Of a DNA stretch of 64,000 bases, positions 55,444 through 64,000 are shown piece by piece. The notes beneath the pieces were generated by a model. That model saw nothing but the letters and a program-made list of their open reading frames with translations, was not told the origin of the DNA and searched no databases. The number at the start of each line of letters is the position of its first letter. Position 1 is the first letter of the stretch. The stretch is from the NCBI GenBank assembly GCA_005405945.1, contig BJHW01000002.1:1922001-1986000 (forward strand), written 5' to 3'. Position numbers and translations under genes: made by a program. Source of the stretch: Streptomyces violaceusniger (GTDB lineage: Bacteria; Actinomycetota; Actinomycetes; Streptomycetales; Streptomycetaceae).

Positions 55444-55795
55444 CGGGTGCCGCCGCCCGCTACGGGCATCTCTGCTGTGGCCGACCCCAGTCGGCGCCTT
55501 CCCCTGGAACACCCTGCTGGTGAACGCGGCCGACTGCGCGGTGATCGGCGTGTTCATGGTGATCATCACCGATGTGTGGGCCGCGCACCGGCTGGTGCGG
55601 CCCTTCTTCGGCACCGGCGTGCTGGGCGGCTTCACCACCTTCTCCACCTACGCCGTCGACATCCAGCACCCGGTACGGAGCGGCCGTGCCCGCACCGGCC
55701 TGGCCTACCTGGCCGCCACCCTGCTCGCCGCGCTAGCCGCCGTGTGGGTGGCGGCTGCGGCGACCCGCCGCCTGATCTCCTGGAGGACGACATGA
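55428..55795 (+). pseudogene. crcB1: fluoride channel subunit CrcB 1, frameshifted
   Basis: Repaired product about 122 residues with four helices. VVGGAPGAAARYG matches the N-terminus; one missing G (55464-55466) leads to LLWPTPVGAFPWNTLLVN, GVLGGFTTFSTYAVD (the pore and Na+ site) and the last helix to 55795. GTG 55428 is the first usable start and may cut off a few N-terminal residues lost at the DsbA joint. CrcB pairs form a dual-topology fluoride channel in the membrane. ATGA overlap with the next gene. Confidence 0.82.
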
Positions 55796-56154
55796 CACGG
55801 CTGCATGGCTCCGCGCTACGGGTGACGATCTTCATCGGGGAGTGCGACACCTTCCACCACAGGCCGCTCTCCAGCGAGATCGTTCACCGCGCTCACCGGG
55901 CCGGGCTGGCCGGCGCGAGCGTGTTCAAGGGCGTCGAGGGCTTCGGCGCCTCCTCCTTGGTCCACACCAGTCGGCTGCTGTCGCTGAGCGAGGACCTGCC
56001 GGTCGCGATCGTCATCGTCGACGAGGAGGCCCGCATCCGTGCCTTCCTGCCCCAGCTCGACGAACTCGTCGCCGAGGGGCTGGTGATCCTTGACGAGTGT
56101 GAGGTCATCCGCTACGTCGGGCGCCACAATGACAAGGAGAGGAGGGCCCGGTGA
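55792..56154 (+). CDS. DUF190 (PII-like) protein
   Basis: A 120-residue DUF190 protein: GSALRVTIFIGECDTFHHRP, AHRAGLAGASVFKGVEGFG, SRLLSLSEDLPVAIVIVDEE and LVILDECEVIRY are signatures. The fold is that of PII-like signalling trimers. In many bacteria it sits between two crcB genes, as here, so a regulatory or accessory role in fluoride export is likely but unproven. ATG 55792 overlaps crcB1; its stop overlaps crcB2. Confidence 0.92.
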   Translation: MTRLHGSALRVTIFIGECDTFHHRPLSSEIVHRAHRAGLAGASVFKGVEGFGASSLVHTSRLLSLSEDLPVAIVIVDEEARIRAFLPQLDELVAEGLVILDECEVIRYVGRHNDKERRAR

Positions 56155-56537
56155 ACTGGCTGCTGGTGGTGGCCGGCGCGATGGTCGGGGCGCCGCTGAG
56201 CTTCCTGACCGACCGCGCCGTACAGGCCCGGCACGAAACCGTCTTCCCCCGGGGCACCTTCGCCGTCAACGTCACCGGCTGCCTGATCCTGGGTCTGCTG
56301 TCCGGTGCGGTCTCCTACGGCGCCGTCTCCCACTCCCCGCAACTGCTGCTCCGCACCGGCTTGTGCGGGGCGCTGACCACCTACTCGACGTTCTCCTACG
56401 AGACGTTGCGACTGGCCGAGGGCGGGGCGCGGTTCTTCGCCGCGGCCAACGTGATCGCCAACGTGATCGCCAGCGTGGTCGCCGGACTCGGTGCCGCGTT
56501 CGTCGGCGCGGCCTTCGCACAGGCGGTGTGGGCATGA
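56151..56537 (+). CDS. crcB2: fluoride channel subunit CrcB 2
   Basis: A 128-residue four-helix protein with GAMVGAPLSFLTDRAVQARH, GTFAVNVTGCLILGLLSG (Asn of the pore) and LCGALTTYSTFSYETLRLAE (the Phe box and Na+ site). Intact. GTG 56151 overlaps the DUF190 stop and its TGA overlaps the MFS start, so all four genes are translationally coupled. Exports fluoride passively. Confidence 0.93.
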   Translation: MNWLLVVAGAMVGAPLSFLTDRAVQARHETVFPRGTFAVNVTGCLILGLLSGAVSYGAVSHSPQLLLRTGLCGALTTYSTFSYETLRLAEGGARFFAAANVIANVIASVVAGLGAAFVGAAFAQAVWA

Positions 56538-57760
56538 AGCCGGTCACCGGAGCCGGGGCAGAGCTGGGGAGACCTGTGGGGATGCGGCCGTGGCGGTTCG
56601 TGGTGTGGTTCGGCACGGTCAGCCTGCTGGCCGACTTCGTCTACGAAGGCGCCCGCTCCGTCACCGGCCCCCTGCTCGCCTCACTGGGGGCTTCCTCCCT
56701 GATCGTCGGTGTGGTCACGGGTGCGGGTGAGGCGGCGGCGCTGGGTCTGCGGCTGGTCTCCGGACCGCTGGCGGATCGCACCCGCCGCTTCTGGGGCCTG
56801 GCCATTGCCGGATATGCGCTGACGGTGGTCTCGGTGCCGCTGCTGGGCGTGGCCGGGGTGCTGTGGGCGGCCTGCGTGCTGGTGATCGCCGAGCGGGTCG
56901 GCAAGGCGGTGCGCTCTCCGGCCAAGGACACCCTGCTCTCGCATGCCACCGCGGCCACCGGCCGCGGAAGGGGTTTCGCCGTCCACGAGGCCATGGACCA
57001 GATCGGTGCCCTGGTGGGCCCGCTGCTGGTGGCCGGAGTGCTCGCACTCACCGGCGACGACTACGCCCCCGCTCTGGGCGTCCTGGCCGTGCCCGGCGTG
57101 GCGGCTCTGGGACTGCTGGTCTGGCTGCGGGCCCGCGTCCCCGACCCTGAGGCGTACGAACGTGAGGCGGTTGCGAAGACGCCGCAGGCCGCACCGGGGG
57201 GCCGCCTGCCGACGGCGTTTTGGACGTATGCGGCGTTCACCGCGGCCACCACGGCCGGGTTCGCCACCTTCGGCGTGCTCTCCTACCACCTCGTCCAGCG
57301 CCACCTGCTGACCACCGCCTGGGTGCCCGTGCTCTACGCCGGCGCCATGGCCGTGGATGCCGTCGCCGCGCTCGCGACCGGCTGGCTGTACGACCGGCAC
57401 GGCCCCCGGGCCCTGGTGGTCCTGCCGGTGCTGACCGCCGCGGTCGCGTGCCTGGCTTTCACCAACACCGTCGCGCTGGCCGCGGCCGGTTCGCTGATGT
57501 GGGGTGCGGCCATGGGCATCCAGGAATCCACCCTGCGCGCCATGGTGGCCGACCTGGTCCCCTCCGGGCGCCGGGCGACCGCCTACGGCATCTTCGCCGG
57601 CGTCGTCGGCGCCGCCAGCCTCGCGGGTGGTGCGCTGACCGGCGGTCTGTACGGCTACTCCATCCCCGTGCTGATCACCGTTGTGGTGGTCATCCAGGTC
57701 CTCGCCCTGGCTCTCCTGACCGTCACCGCCGCCCGGCGCACCAGGGGCGAGGCACGGTGA
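56534..57760 (+). CDS. MFS transporter coupled to crcB2
   Basis: 408 residues, 12 membrane segments. SLLADFVYEGARSVTGPLLA, the loop GPLADRTRRFWG and AVRSPAKDTLLSHATAA place it in the actinobacterial MFS group found with metal or anion resistance genes. MGIQESTLRAMVADLVPSGR in helix 10-11 is also family-like. ATG 56534 overlaps crcB2. Substrate unknown; export of fluoride-related stress products is a guess. Confidence 0.9.
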   Translation: MKPVTGAGAELGRPVGMRPWRFVVWFGTVSLLADFVYEGARSVTGPLLASLGASSLIVGVVTGAGEAAALGLRLVSGPLADRTRRFWGLAIAGYALTVVSVPLLGVAGVLWAACVLVIAERVGKAVRSPAKDTLLSHATAATGRGRGFAVHEAMDQIGALVGPLLVAGVLALTGDDYAPALGVLAVPGVAALGLLVWLRARVPDPEAYEREAVAKTPQAAPGGRLPTAFWTYAAFTAATTAGFATFGVLSYHLVQRHLLTTAWVPVLYAGAMAVDAVAALATGWLYDRHGPRALVVLPVLTAAVACLAFTNTVALAAAGSLMWGAAMGIQESTLRAMVADLVPSGRRATAYGIFAGVVGAASLAGGALTGGLYGYSIPVLITVVVVIQVLALALLTVTAARRTRGEAR

Positions 57761-58261
57761 GGTGGGCTATCCGTTGGCGATACCGGAGAGGTCGCTCGCC
57801 ACGACCGGAGGTAGGCCCGTGGCCGCCTCGGTCTGGTCGGCGGTACCGGTAGGGGCCGTACCGGTCGAGGACCACGCCGTGCAGTACCGAGGACCACGCC
57901 GTGCAGTACCGAGGACCGCGCCGTGCAGCACCCCCATCGGCGCGGCGGCAAGACCTCCGCCCGCTCCGCCAGCGGCACCAGCCACTGAGTCCGGCATGCC
58001 GAAGTGCCAGGACCGCCTGCCCTCGTCGGCAGCACCCTGTCGAAGGCGCTGCTCGGCTACCGTCGGCACCCCGGTCGAGCGCACGGCCACTCGTGGTGGA
58101 CAGCACTTGCTGCCCGTTGGAGGCTCCGACCGTCCCCTGGATCACCAGATCACCCAGTGATCCCTGAGCCGCTTGGCACGTGGCGACGACGGCGGGTGTA
58201 GCGTGAAGCGGACTCGGCCGGTCCGCCCGGCGAATCTGCGTCCTGACGGGGACCTTTCACC
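57761..58261. other. intergenic region with short tandem repeats
   Basis: About 500 bases between the MFS and lipoprotein genes. It holds three 22-bp direct repeats at 57866-57931. Frames here show no family, and their products are low-complexity. The last 60 bases carry the lipoprotein ribosome-binding site. Confidence 0.45.
57866..57931 (+). repeat. three 22-bp direct tandem repeats
   Basis: Unit CGAGGACCACGCCGTGCAGTA plus C; copies at 57866, 57888 and 57910, the third with two changes. Not a multiple of three and not in a gene. Confidence 0.9.
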
Positions 58262-58783
58262 ATGCATCGCCTTCCTCGCGTCGCCGCTTTCGGCGCGCTC
58301 GCTGCCTGCTCCCTCCTCGTTCTTTCGGCCTGCTCCAGCGGCAGGCCGGATGATGCGTCGTCCGACGCCGGGAAGGAAGGGAAGAAGGACATGAGCAACA
58401 GCGGCTCGCCGGGTTCGAAGACCACGTCGTCGCCGTCCGCCACGGCGGGCGGGCCGACCGGCGGATCCGGCACCGCCCAAGCCGTCACATCCAAGGTCGA
58501 GGTCAGTATCAAGTCGTGCCAGCTGCGCGACGCGTCCAAGCTGTTCGCGGTCGTCCAACTCGACAACGCCAACGGCGCGGCGGACTACGCCTACACCGTC
58601 AAGGTCCGTTTCCTGAACTCCGCACACCCCGGCCAGGCGGTCTACACCACCCTCACCAACCAGCCCGTCCAAGCCGGAGCCATGAAGAGCGCGCTCGCGT
58701 CCGCCGCGTGGAGAGGCGACTCCGCTGCGATGCCTAAGACGTGCGAGGTCGCCAAGGCGACCAAGGTAAAGACGGCTGGCTGA
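58262..58783 (+). CDS. secreted lipoprotein
   Basis: 173 residues. LLVLSACSS is a lipobox after a 25-residue signal peptide. A Ser/Gly/Thr-rich linker (~40 residues) leads to a small domain with an Ig-like look (KSCQLRDASKLFAVVQLDNA, YTVKVRFLNS) and paired Cys (KSCQ, PKTCEV). Similar Streptomyces lipoproteins lack a known role. ATG 58262. Confidence 0.85.
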   Translation: MHRLPRVAAFGALAACSLLVLSACSSGRPDDASSDAGKEGKKDMSNSGSPGSKTTSSPSATAGGPTGGSGTAQAVTSKVEVSIKSCQLRDASKLFAVVQLDNANGAADYAYTVKVRFLNSAHPGQAVYTTLTNQPVQAGAMKSALASAAWRGDSAAMPKTCEVAKATKVKTAG

Positions 58784-58954
58784 CTTCGGCCGCTGCCGCG
58801 TGCGGTGAGAGTCGCGTCGAGGGCTCCTTGGGCGGGACGATCTGCTCGCGGGGTGGGCGTCAGCCCATGGAGTTCGTGTACGACGTGGGCCGGAACCACC
58901 CGGTCGCGGGAGAAGGAGTCGTGAGCGTTCCGACTGGGCTGGTAGGAAGTGGAG

Positions 58955-59431
58955 ATGACTACTCACGACCTCGATCCAGTTGAGCGTCTTCTCGCGGAAC
59001 GTGCCTGTGAGCGCTTGGTGTTGGAACTTGTGCGTCGGCTCGACCTGGGCGATCCGAGTACGGTCTGCGACCTCTTCACCCCAGACGGCGTCTGGGAGTG
59101 GCCGTATGACGGGCGACGGATCGAAGGCCGCGAAGCGCTGCGTGCCTACTTCGGGTCTCGGCCGGTGGACCGCTTATCCCGGCGAATGTGCACGAACATC
59201 CTGGTCACCATCGACTCGCCGGATACCGCCGAAGCGACGACCTACTTCGCCACCTATCGAGTCGACGGATATACCGAGGACGCGCTTGTTCCGCCCCGGC
59301 TGCCGGCGAACATCGGCCACTACGAGGACACCTTTCGCAAGATCGACGGCACCTGGCTCATGGCGACACGCGTCCTCGTCCTGCCTTTCGGTGGGCCAAC
59401 GGAACGTCTGGACACTCCGAGCCGATCCTGA
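58955..59431 (+). CDS. SnoaL/NTF2-like protein
   Basis: 158 residues with an N-terminal ACERLVLELVRRLDLGDPST helix, DLFTPDGVWEWPYDGRRIEG strand and GREALRAYFGSRP, the SnoaL_4 pattern. FRKIDGTWLMATRVLVLPFG ends the sheet. ATG 58955 has AGGAAGTGGAG upstream; GTG 58949 is possible. Hydrolase/isomerase-like fold with unknown substrate. Confidence 0.85.
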   Translation: MTTHDLDPVERLLAERACERLVLELVRRLDLGDPSTVCDLFTPDGVWEWPYDGRRIEGREALRAYFGSRPVDRLSRRMCTNILVTIDSPDTAEATTYFATYRVDGYTEDALVPPRLPANIGHYEDTFRKIDGTWLMATRVLVLPFGGPTERLDTPSRS

Positions 59432-59738
59432 TCAGGAGCCAGCGCTCAGTTCCCGGTCCTTTTCGTCCTGCGGCTGGTGCGGGGCCTTTGCCGGGCAGAC
59501 GCCTGGTCATAATGGTGATGAGTGTGGCGGTCAAGCCCCGAGCGACCGCGACCAAGCGGCAGCCGGCCCACACCGTCGGCGCCCCGAACCCCGCTCCGGC
59601 CGGACCCGGCCCAGCACGGCCTGTCGGAGGAGATCCGCGACAACCTCGTCGCCCGCATCGCCGAGGCCGAGTGCGAAGGGACCACGCCGGGCGCTGCGAC
59701 GGCCCCCTCCTCTGGACAGGCTGGTTACGCTGCCCAGT
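59432..59738. other. intergenic region without supported gene
   Basis: About 300 bases. Frames are Pro/Arg-rich without family features. Nothing further seen. Confidence 0.35.
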
Positions 59739-60325
59739 ATGGATGAATCCATCGCACACCCCTTCCTTCCGAGACCGGTAACCGGGATCAATGGAACTAT
59801 CGCCACCCTTCGCGCCCTGAAGGGCGAAGACGCCTCCAGTTTCGGGGAATTCCTCGAAGCACTCTCGGCGGAGACCAGGGAGCGCTACAGCCCGCACCCG
59901 CTCGACCGGACCGAAGCGGAGCGGATCTGTGCTGCTCTCGACGACCCGGCCGCCCTGCGTTTCGTGCTGGCAGATGCCCGTGACGATCGTGTGGTGGCGT
60001 ATCTGCTGGCCCAGTTTGTGATCCCGGAGGACGAGAAGGTGCGATACCGGAATCTCGGGTTGACCATCGAGGACGGCACAGACTGTCGCATCGCCCCGTC
60101 GTCGCCGATCACCTGCAGGGCAACGGTCTCGGAACCGAGCTTCTGAAGGGAGCGCTCGACATCCTGCGTCAGCGCGGATACCGACACGTCATCCTCTTCG
60201 GCGGAACCCGCACCTCCAACGCCCGGGCGATCCGCGCCTACGAAAAGGCGGGATTCAAACCGGCCGGAGTTTTTCGCGAACGGGGGATAGAGAGCGTCGA
60301 CATGTGGCTCTCCCTGAACACGTAG
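59739..60325 (+). pseudogene. GNAT acetyltransferase, frameshifted
   Basis: ATG 59739 begins a ~194-residue GNAT (TIATLRALKGEDASSFGEFL, DPAALRFVLADARDDRVVAY). After DGTDCRIAP a base is missing in the C run 60094-60097; repaired, VVADHLQGNGLGTELLKGAL forms the acetyl-CoA loop and AIRAYEKAGFKPAGVFRERG the C-terminal strand, ending at 60325. Substrate unknown. Confidence 0.82.
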
Positions 60326-60576
60326 CGGATGTGCAGCATCGCAGAGCACCGCCCGGCCGGTCGATCCCTCTGGCCGGCGGCCCGGAGCTGGACGTGGCTG
60401 ATGTCGAGCCGACGGGCTGGATGAGGGGGAACAGAATGCTGTACGTGACCTGTTCGGCGGTTGGGGTGAGACCATAAGGGCGGGGAGCTTTGCGTGATCG
60501 AGATCGGTCCGGATTCATCGGATGAGGCCGAGGGCTCGTAGGGGCCGATGGCAGTCCCGACGATAGATTGTCCGCC

Positions 60577-61116
60577 ATGACTGGAATAGGATCCGTCACC
60601 TGGCCACCTGCCCCGATCAAGACCGAGCGGCTCGTGCTCCGCGAGTCCGAGGCCCGGGATCGTGCGGCGTTCATCGAGCTGCTGGCGTCGCCAAAGGTGC
60701 ACACCTACCTCGGCGGCCCCAGCCCGCGTGACGAGCTGGAGCGCGAGATGCCCGGGGCGCCCGAGCGGTGGCCCGGGAGTTTCGTCGTTGAGCTCGACGG
60801 AGCGATGATCGGCCAGATCCTGCTCAGGAGAGCAACGGGGCACCGTCGCCCGGCTGCTGCGGGGAAGGCTGATCTCGGCTACCTGTTCCTGCCGCGAGCG
60901 TGGGGATTCGGGTACGCCGCCGAGGCGTGCGCGGCGGCACTCGACTGGTTCGACGGCGTCCTTCCCGGCGAGCCGGTGGTGCTCACCACGCAGACCGCCA
61001 ACGTCGGCTCGATGCGCCTCGCGGCAAAGCTGGGGTTCACCGAGATAGAGCGGTTCCATGCCTGGGACGCCGAGCAGTGGCTCGGCTTGCGACCCCCGGC
61101 CACGCCGCCCGCTTGA
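60577..61116 (+). CDS. GNAT acetyltransferase (RimJ/RimL-like)
   Basis: 179 residues, frame intact. TERLVLRESEARDRAAFIEL starts the fold, LGYLFLPRAWGFGYAAEACA is the acetyl-CoA loop (variant of GRGYA), and ANVGSMRLAAKLGFTEIERF the last part. ATG 60577. Likely modifies a protein N-terminus or small amine. Confidence 0.9.
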   Translation: MTGIGSVTWPPAPIKTERLVLRESEARDRAAFIELLASPKVHTYLGGPSPRDELEREMPGAPERWPGSFVVELDGAMIGQILLRRATGHRRPAAAGKADLGYLFLPRAWGFGYAAEACAAALDWFDGVLPGEPVVLTTQTANVGSMRLAAKLGFTEIERFHAWDAEQWLGLRPPATPPA

Positions 61117-61139
61117 GCTCGTGCCCGGAAGGGGCGGTG

Positions 61140-61379
61140 TGCGAGCCGGCAGCCTTCGCCGTCTTCGACGGCGTCCGGGTTTCGAAAGCGGCGCAGGTCC
61201 TGGTCGGGGCCGCCCCGGAGTCAACCGGGGCGCTGGCCCGCGTCCTGGGCGTGACGCCCGGTGCCGTCTCCCAGCACTTGGGCGTGCCGGCGGCATGTGG
61301 CCTGGTGACGCGGAGACGGGTGGGCCGGGCGGTGCTGTACGCGCGGAGCGAGCTGGGCGATCGGCTCGCGGCGCGCTGA
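61140..61379 (+). pseudogene. ArsR-like winged-helix C-terminal remnant
   Basis: The frame reads ALARVLGVTPGAVSQHLGVP and ACGLVTRRRVGRAVLYARSE then GDRLAAR, the HTH and wing of ArsR-like regulators. It lacks a start and the long N-terminal domain seen in this subgroup. The preceding CEPAAFAVFDGVRVSKAAQV is only partly in family. Confidence 0.55.
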
Positions 61380-61553
61380 GCGGTGGAGCGGTGGAGCGCC
61401 ACGCGCTCGACCCACAGCACACCGCTTCACGCGCGGCTCTCGGCGAGGAACTGGCCCAGTTCGCAACCTGACGGTCGGCAGCGGCGACGCCGATGGCCTC
61501 GAACGCCGCTCGCAATTCAGGTGGCCGCTCTGACGGGCGGTTGGCCCTGGAGC

Positions 61554-62101
61554 TCAGTCGTTCCATTGTTTGCGTGCGAACGCGGCCGATCCGGTTACCA
61601 GGGTGTTGGGGGAACGTCCTTCGTGACGACGGCTCCGGCGCCGACCACGGCACCACGCCCGATCGTGACACCGGGGAGAACCGTCACTGCGGCGCCGAGC
61701 CATGCGTTGGCTTCGATCGTGATGGGTGCCCGGGTGATGAATTCGCTGCGCTCGGAGGCCGGAAGGGGGTGGTCGGAGGAGATGAGGTTGCTCTTTGGAC
61801 CGATCAGGACGCCGTCGCCCAGGTGAATGCCACCCTGGTCCAGGAAAGTGCACCCTTGGTTGACGAATACGTGCTCGCCGAACGCGATGCCGAGTCCGTG
61901 GTCAGTGTAGAAGGGCGGATAGACGGTGACGGAGTCGTGGACAGGCTTGCCGACGATCTCTGACAGCAAGGTCGCGCGGGCAGCCTTGTCGTCGAAGGGC
62001 AGGACGTTGAGCCGTGACGTCAGCGTGGTCACGTGCTCGATCCGCTCGGCCACCCGCGCGAATTCGGCAGTGCGGACGTAGAGACGGTCTTGATCAGGCA
62101 T
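61554..62101 (-). pseudogene. hexapeptide-repeat sugar O-acetyltransferase, frameshifted at end
   Basis: About 182 residues of the maltose/galactoside acetyltransferase type. DRLYVRTAEFARVAERIEHV is the N-terminal helix, YPPFYTDHGLGIAFGEHVFV the active region, and the left-handed beta helix runs through LIGPKSNLISSDHPLP to VVGAGAVVTKDVP. A missing base in CCCCC (61608-61612) cuts off NTLVTGSAAFARKQWND. ATG 62101. Divergent from LysR with shared operators. Confidence 0.87.
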
Positions 62102-62138
62102 GGGGGATTCCTCGCGATCGGGGCGTCCGGACGTAGCC

Positions 62139-62173
62139 GTCGGATGACACCTGTCGGATGGCGCCCGTCGGAT
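62139..62173. repeat. three heptamer direct repeats, 14-bp period
   Basis: GTCGGAT occurs at 62139, 62153 and 62167, each separated by 7 bases, in the leader of the acetyltransferase gene. Confidence 0.8.
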
Positions 62174-62184
62174 ACGACACTCGA

Positions 62185-62199
62185 TCAACCAGAGGTTGA
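62185..62199. promoter_or_regulatory. LysR operator candidate 1
   Basis: Perfect palindrome TCAACC-AGA-GGTTGA between the divergent acetyltransferase and lysR genes. Confidence 0.7.
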
Positions 62200-62260
62200 C
62201 CTGAGCCATCAAAGCGATCCGAGCACGCAGGTATCAAACAACGATCACGAGGGTTAGGAT

Positions 62261-62273
62261 CAACCTTTGGTTG
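62261..62273. promoter_or_regulatory. LysR operator candidate 2
   Basis: Palindrome CAACC-TTT-GGTTG, same half-site as candidate 1, just upstream of the lysR start. Centres are 75 bp apart, suiting a LysR tetramer. Confidence 0.7.
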
Positions 62274-62291
62274 TCTGCATAGGATGCGTGG

Positions 62292-63241
62292 ATGGACGTC
62301 ATGGCCATGCGCACCTTCGTCGCCGTCGCGGATGCAGGACAGTTCCAGGAGGCCGCCACCGGTCTGTCGATTACGCCTCAGGCCGTGTCCAAACGCGTCG
62401 CCGCGCTGGAGAGGGAGCTCGGTGTCCAGCTCTTCACCCGCGACGCCCGCGGGGCCCGGCTCACCATCGACGGGCAGGCATTCCTGCCCCACGCCCGAAC
62501 CTTTCTCCACTCCGCCGAGCGCGCGGTCGCATCCGTCAGGCCAGGCCATAGGGCGCTGCGCATCGACGTGATCGGCCGCCAGCTCTCCCTCGCGGGGCTG
62601 CTGCGCGGTTTCCATCGCGCTCACCCCGAGGTCGAGCTGGACGTCGTGACGCTGTTCGACTCCGACACCGCCATCACCGCGGTCCGGGACGGGACCATCG
62701 ACGCGACGTTCCGCGCCGTTACCATGCCGGGCCGGCAACTGCCCAGCGGAGTGGAGGCCACGTCCATCTTCGATGAACCACTGCACCTGTTCACAGGGCC
62801 ACGCCACGAGTTCGCGAACGCCCCCGCGCTCACTCCTGCCCAGCTCGCCGGACGACGGATCTGGATGCCCGGCAACCTGCCCGGCACCGAGTGGACCGCC
62901 TACTACGACGAACTCGCCACCACCTTCGGCATCACCATCGACTCAGTCGGCCCCGACTTCGGCATCGAGCCCCTGCTCGACACCATCGCCGGCTCCACGA
63001 CACTGGCCACCTTCGTCAGCGAACAGACCCCCCTGGTATGGCCCGCCGGCCACGACCTGCGCCGTATCCCCCTCAAAGACCCGATCCCGCTCTACCCCAC
63101 TCGCTGATCTGGCGCACCCACAACCCCCACCCCTCTCTGGCTTCCCTACGCCGCCATCTCACCGCCGCGTATCCCGGCCGCCCCACCAGCGGCGTCTGGA
63201 CACCGGAGTGGAGCCGACCCAAGCAACCGGAACCCTCCTGA
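62292..63241 (+). pseudogene. LysR-family regulator, frameshifted near C-terminus
   Basis: MDVMAMRTFVAVADAGQFQE and SITPQAVSKRVAALERELGV form the LysR HTH. The ligand domain reads to LKDPIPLYP, where one C is missing (63095-63098); the repaired end HSLIWRTHNPHPSLASLRRH continues to 63241, ~316 residues. ATG 62292. Divergent from the acetyltransferase, its likely target. Confidence 0.87.
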
Positions 63242-63337
63242 GTGGCCAAACGGGAAAGATCCCCAATCACCTGCCGTGATCGTTCTCGCCGATGACCGCT
63301 GGGCCGATGTTCCCCGCGGCCGGAGACGGAAGTGTCG

Positions 63338-63565
63338 TCATTTCTCCGCGACCTTCACGGGCCGGTTGATCGCCAACTGCTTCCGGAAACCGTCGACAAA
63401 CGGCGGTGTACCGCCGGGATGGCGCTGATGCGCAGGGTGTAGTCCTGGCCGCGTCGTACGGTCACGCCCTGGTCGAGCACGGCGCGCTCGGCGGGCTCCG
63501 GTTCGGCCGCGCAGAGGAAGCCGGCGACCTTGCCCAGCGGAAACATCTCGGAGGCCGGCGGCCAC
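63338..63565 (-). pseudogene. C-terminal remnant of unrecognised protein
   Basis: The minus strand reads FPLGKVAGFLCAAEPEPAER and AVLDQGVTVRRGQDYTLRIS, then by frame change PPFVDGFRKQLAINRPVKVA. It has coding character but no family I recognise and no upstream half. Confidence 0.3.
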
Positions 63566-63640
63566 CTACAAGGAGGCCGGCCGGAACACGCCGGAAACGT
63601 GCCGTTCGGGCCTTGAGGACGTGGCTGGGAGGTTCTGAAC

Positions 63641-64000
63641 CTATGCCGGCTCGGGTCGTTCCGGGTTCGGGACGAAGGCGGGTAGCGCGGCGAGGCTGTG
63701 GCGCACGGCCTCGCCCCCGTACTCGAACATCTGCCGCTCGTAGCCGTCGACTGCGGTGAGAAGATCTTGACGGCCCTCGGCGGCCTCAATGAGGCAGCGG
63801 CCCAGCAGGTCGGCATCGCGCAGGGCGGTGTTCGCACCATTGCCGCCGGTCGGAGAGGTGGCGTGGATAGCGTCACCGAGCAGCGTGACGGACCGGGCGC
63901 CCAGCGCTCACCTGGCTCGACCACCCCGATGGACAGCAGGGTGCTGTTGTCCGGGTCGGCCTGTTCGATGAGCGCCTGCAGGTCCGGGTGCCAACCGTTC
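63641..64000 (-). pseudogene. FAD-dependent monooxygenase C-terminus, runs off window
   Basis: From the window edge: GWHPDLQALIEQADPDNST, VVEPGERWAPGP, then after a missing base (63888-63891) VTLLGDAIHATSPTGGNGAN (FAD GD motif), TALRDADLLGRCLIEAAEG and the end at 63641. Single-component flavin hydroxylase family. The N-terminal half lies beyond 64000. Confidence 0.82.

Noticed and set aside
1..64000. tRNA, rRNA, CRISPR arrays, transposases
   Set aside because: No cloverleaf, array or transposase motif was noticed by eye. A dedicated scan could still find a degenerate one.

Overview
The window is high-GC DNA with actinobacterial codon use, GTG and TTG starts, DesK/NarL two-component pairs, a GlnE adenylyltransferase, a snapalysin-type protease and many small regulator/transporter pairs. 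It looks like a Streptomyces (or close relative) chromosome, probably accessory or arm DNA. No tRNA, rRNA, CRISPR array or recognisable transposase was seen.

Layout. 0-2.3 kb: a DesK-type kinase and NarL-type regulator. 2.3-6.2 kb: a small P-loop kinase, a GNAT, a SnoaL-like protein and a serine beta-lactamase-like hydrolase. 6.4-10.3 kb: a minus-strand operon made of an MfnB-like furan phosphate synthase, an aldehyde dehydrogenase with its middle deleted, a zinc alcohol dehydrogenase, a methyltransferase and half of an FAD monooxygenase. 10.6-15.6 kb: LysR/EamA pair, a VWA protein and three glycosidase remnants. 15.6-24.2 kb: glnE, snapalysin, a second beta-lactamase-like lipoprotein, a second two-component pair and a LysR gene. 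24.3-30.2 kb: MFS, GNAT, MmyB-like regulator, FMN reductase, HxlR and MFS genes. 30.8-38.5 kb: an MMPL transporter with its own two-component pair and a convergent MFS/FAD-monooxygenase operon, enclosed by a roughly 240-bp inverted repeat. 38.5-39.5 kb: a CmtR-like metal sensor and a cation diffusion facilitator.

39.9-49.4 kb is the most coherent unit: a divergent LacI regulator with two identical inverted operators, then BtpA, PfkB kinase, a complete sugar-type ABC importer, a phosphotriesterase-family hydrolase, a COG5426-like protein and a TenA-like protein, with an M20 hydrolase downstream of lacI. This reads as uptake and breakdown of one unidentified N-containing sugar-like compound. 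49.6-54.5 kb holds a Tat-exported amidohydrolase, RidA, a third beta-lactamase-like protein and an SRPBCC/TetR pair. 55.4-57.8 kb is a coupled crcB-DUF190-crcB-MFS operon (fluoride export). The rest is small acetyltransferases, regulators and remnants.

About 26 reading-frame breaks could be resolved. Each is repaired by adding one base, nearly always in a G or C run, and four share the context CCCCGAGG. This may be systematic sequence error rather than gene decay, so frameshifted genes are provisional pseudogenes; true truncations (aldehyde dehydrogenase, monooxygenase, glycosidases, hydrolase stub) are listed separately.
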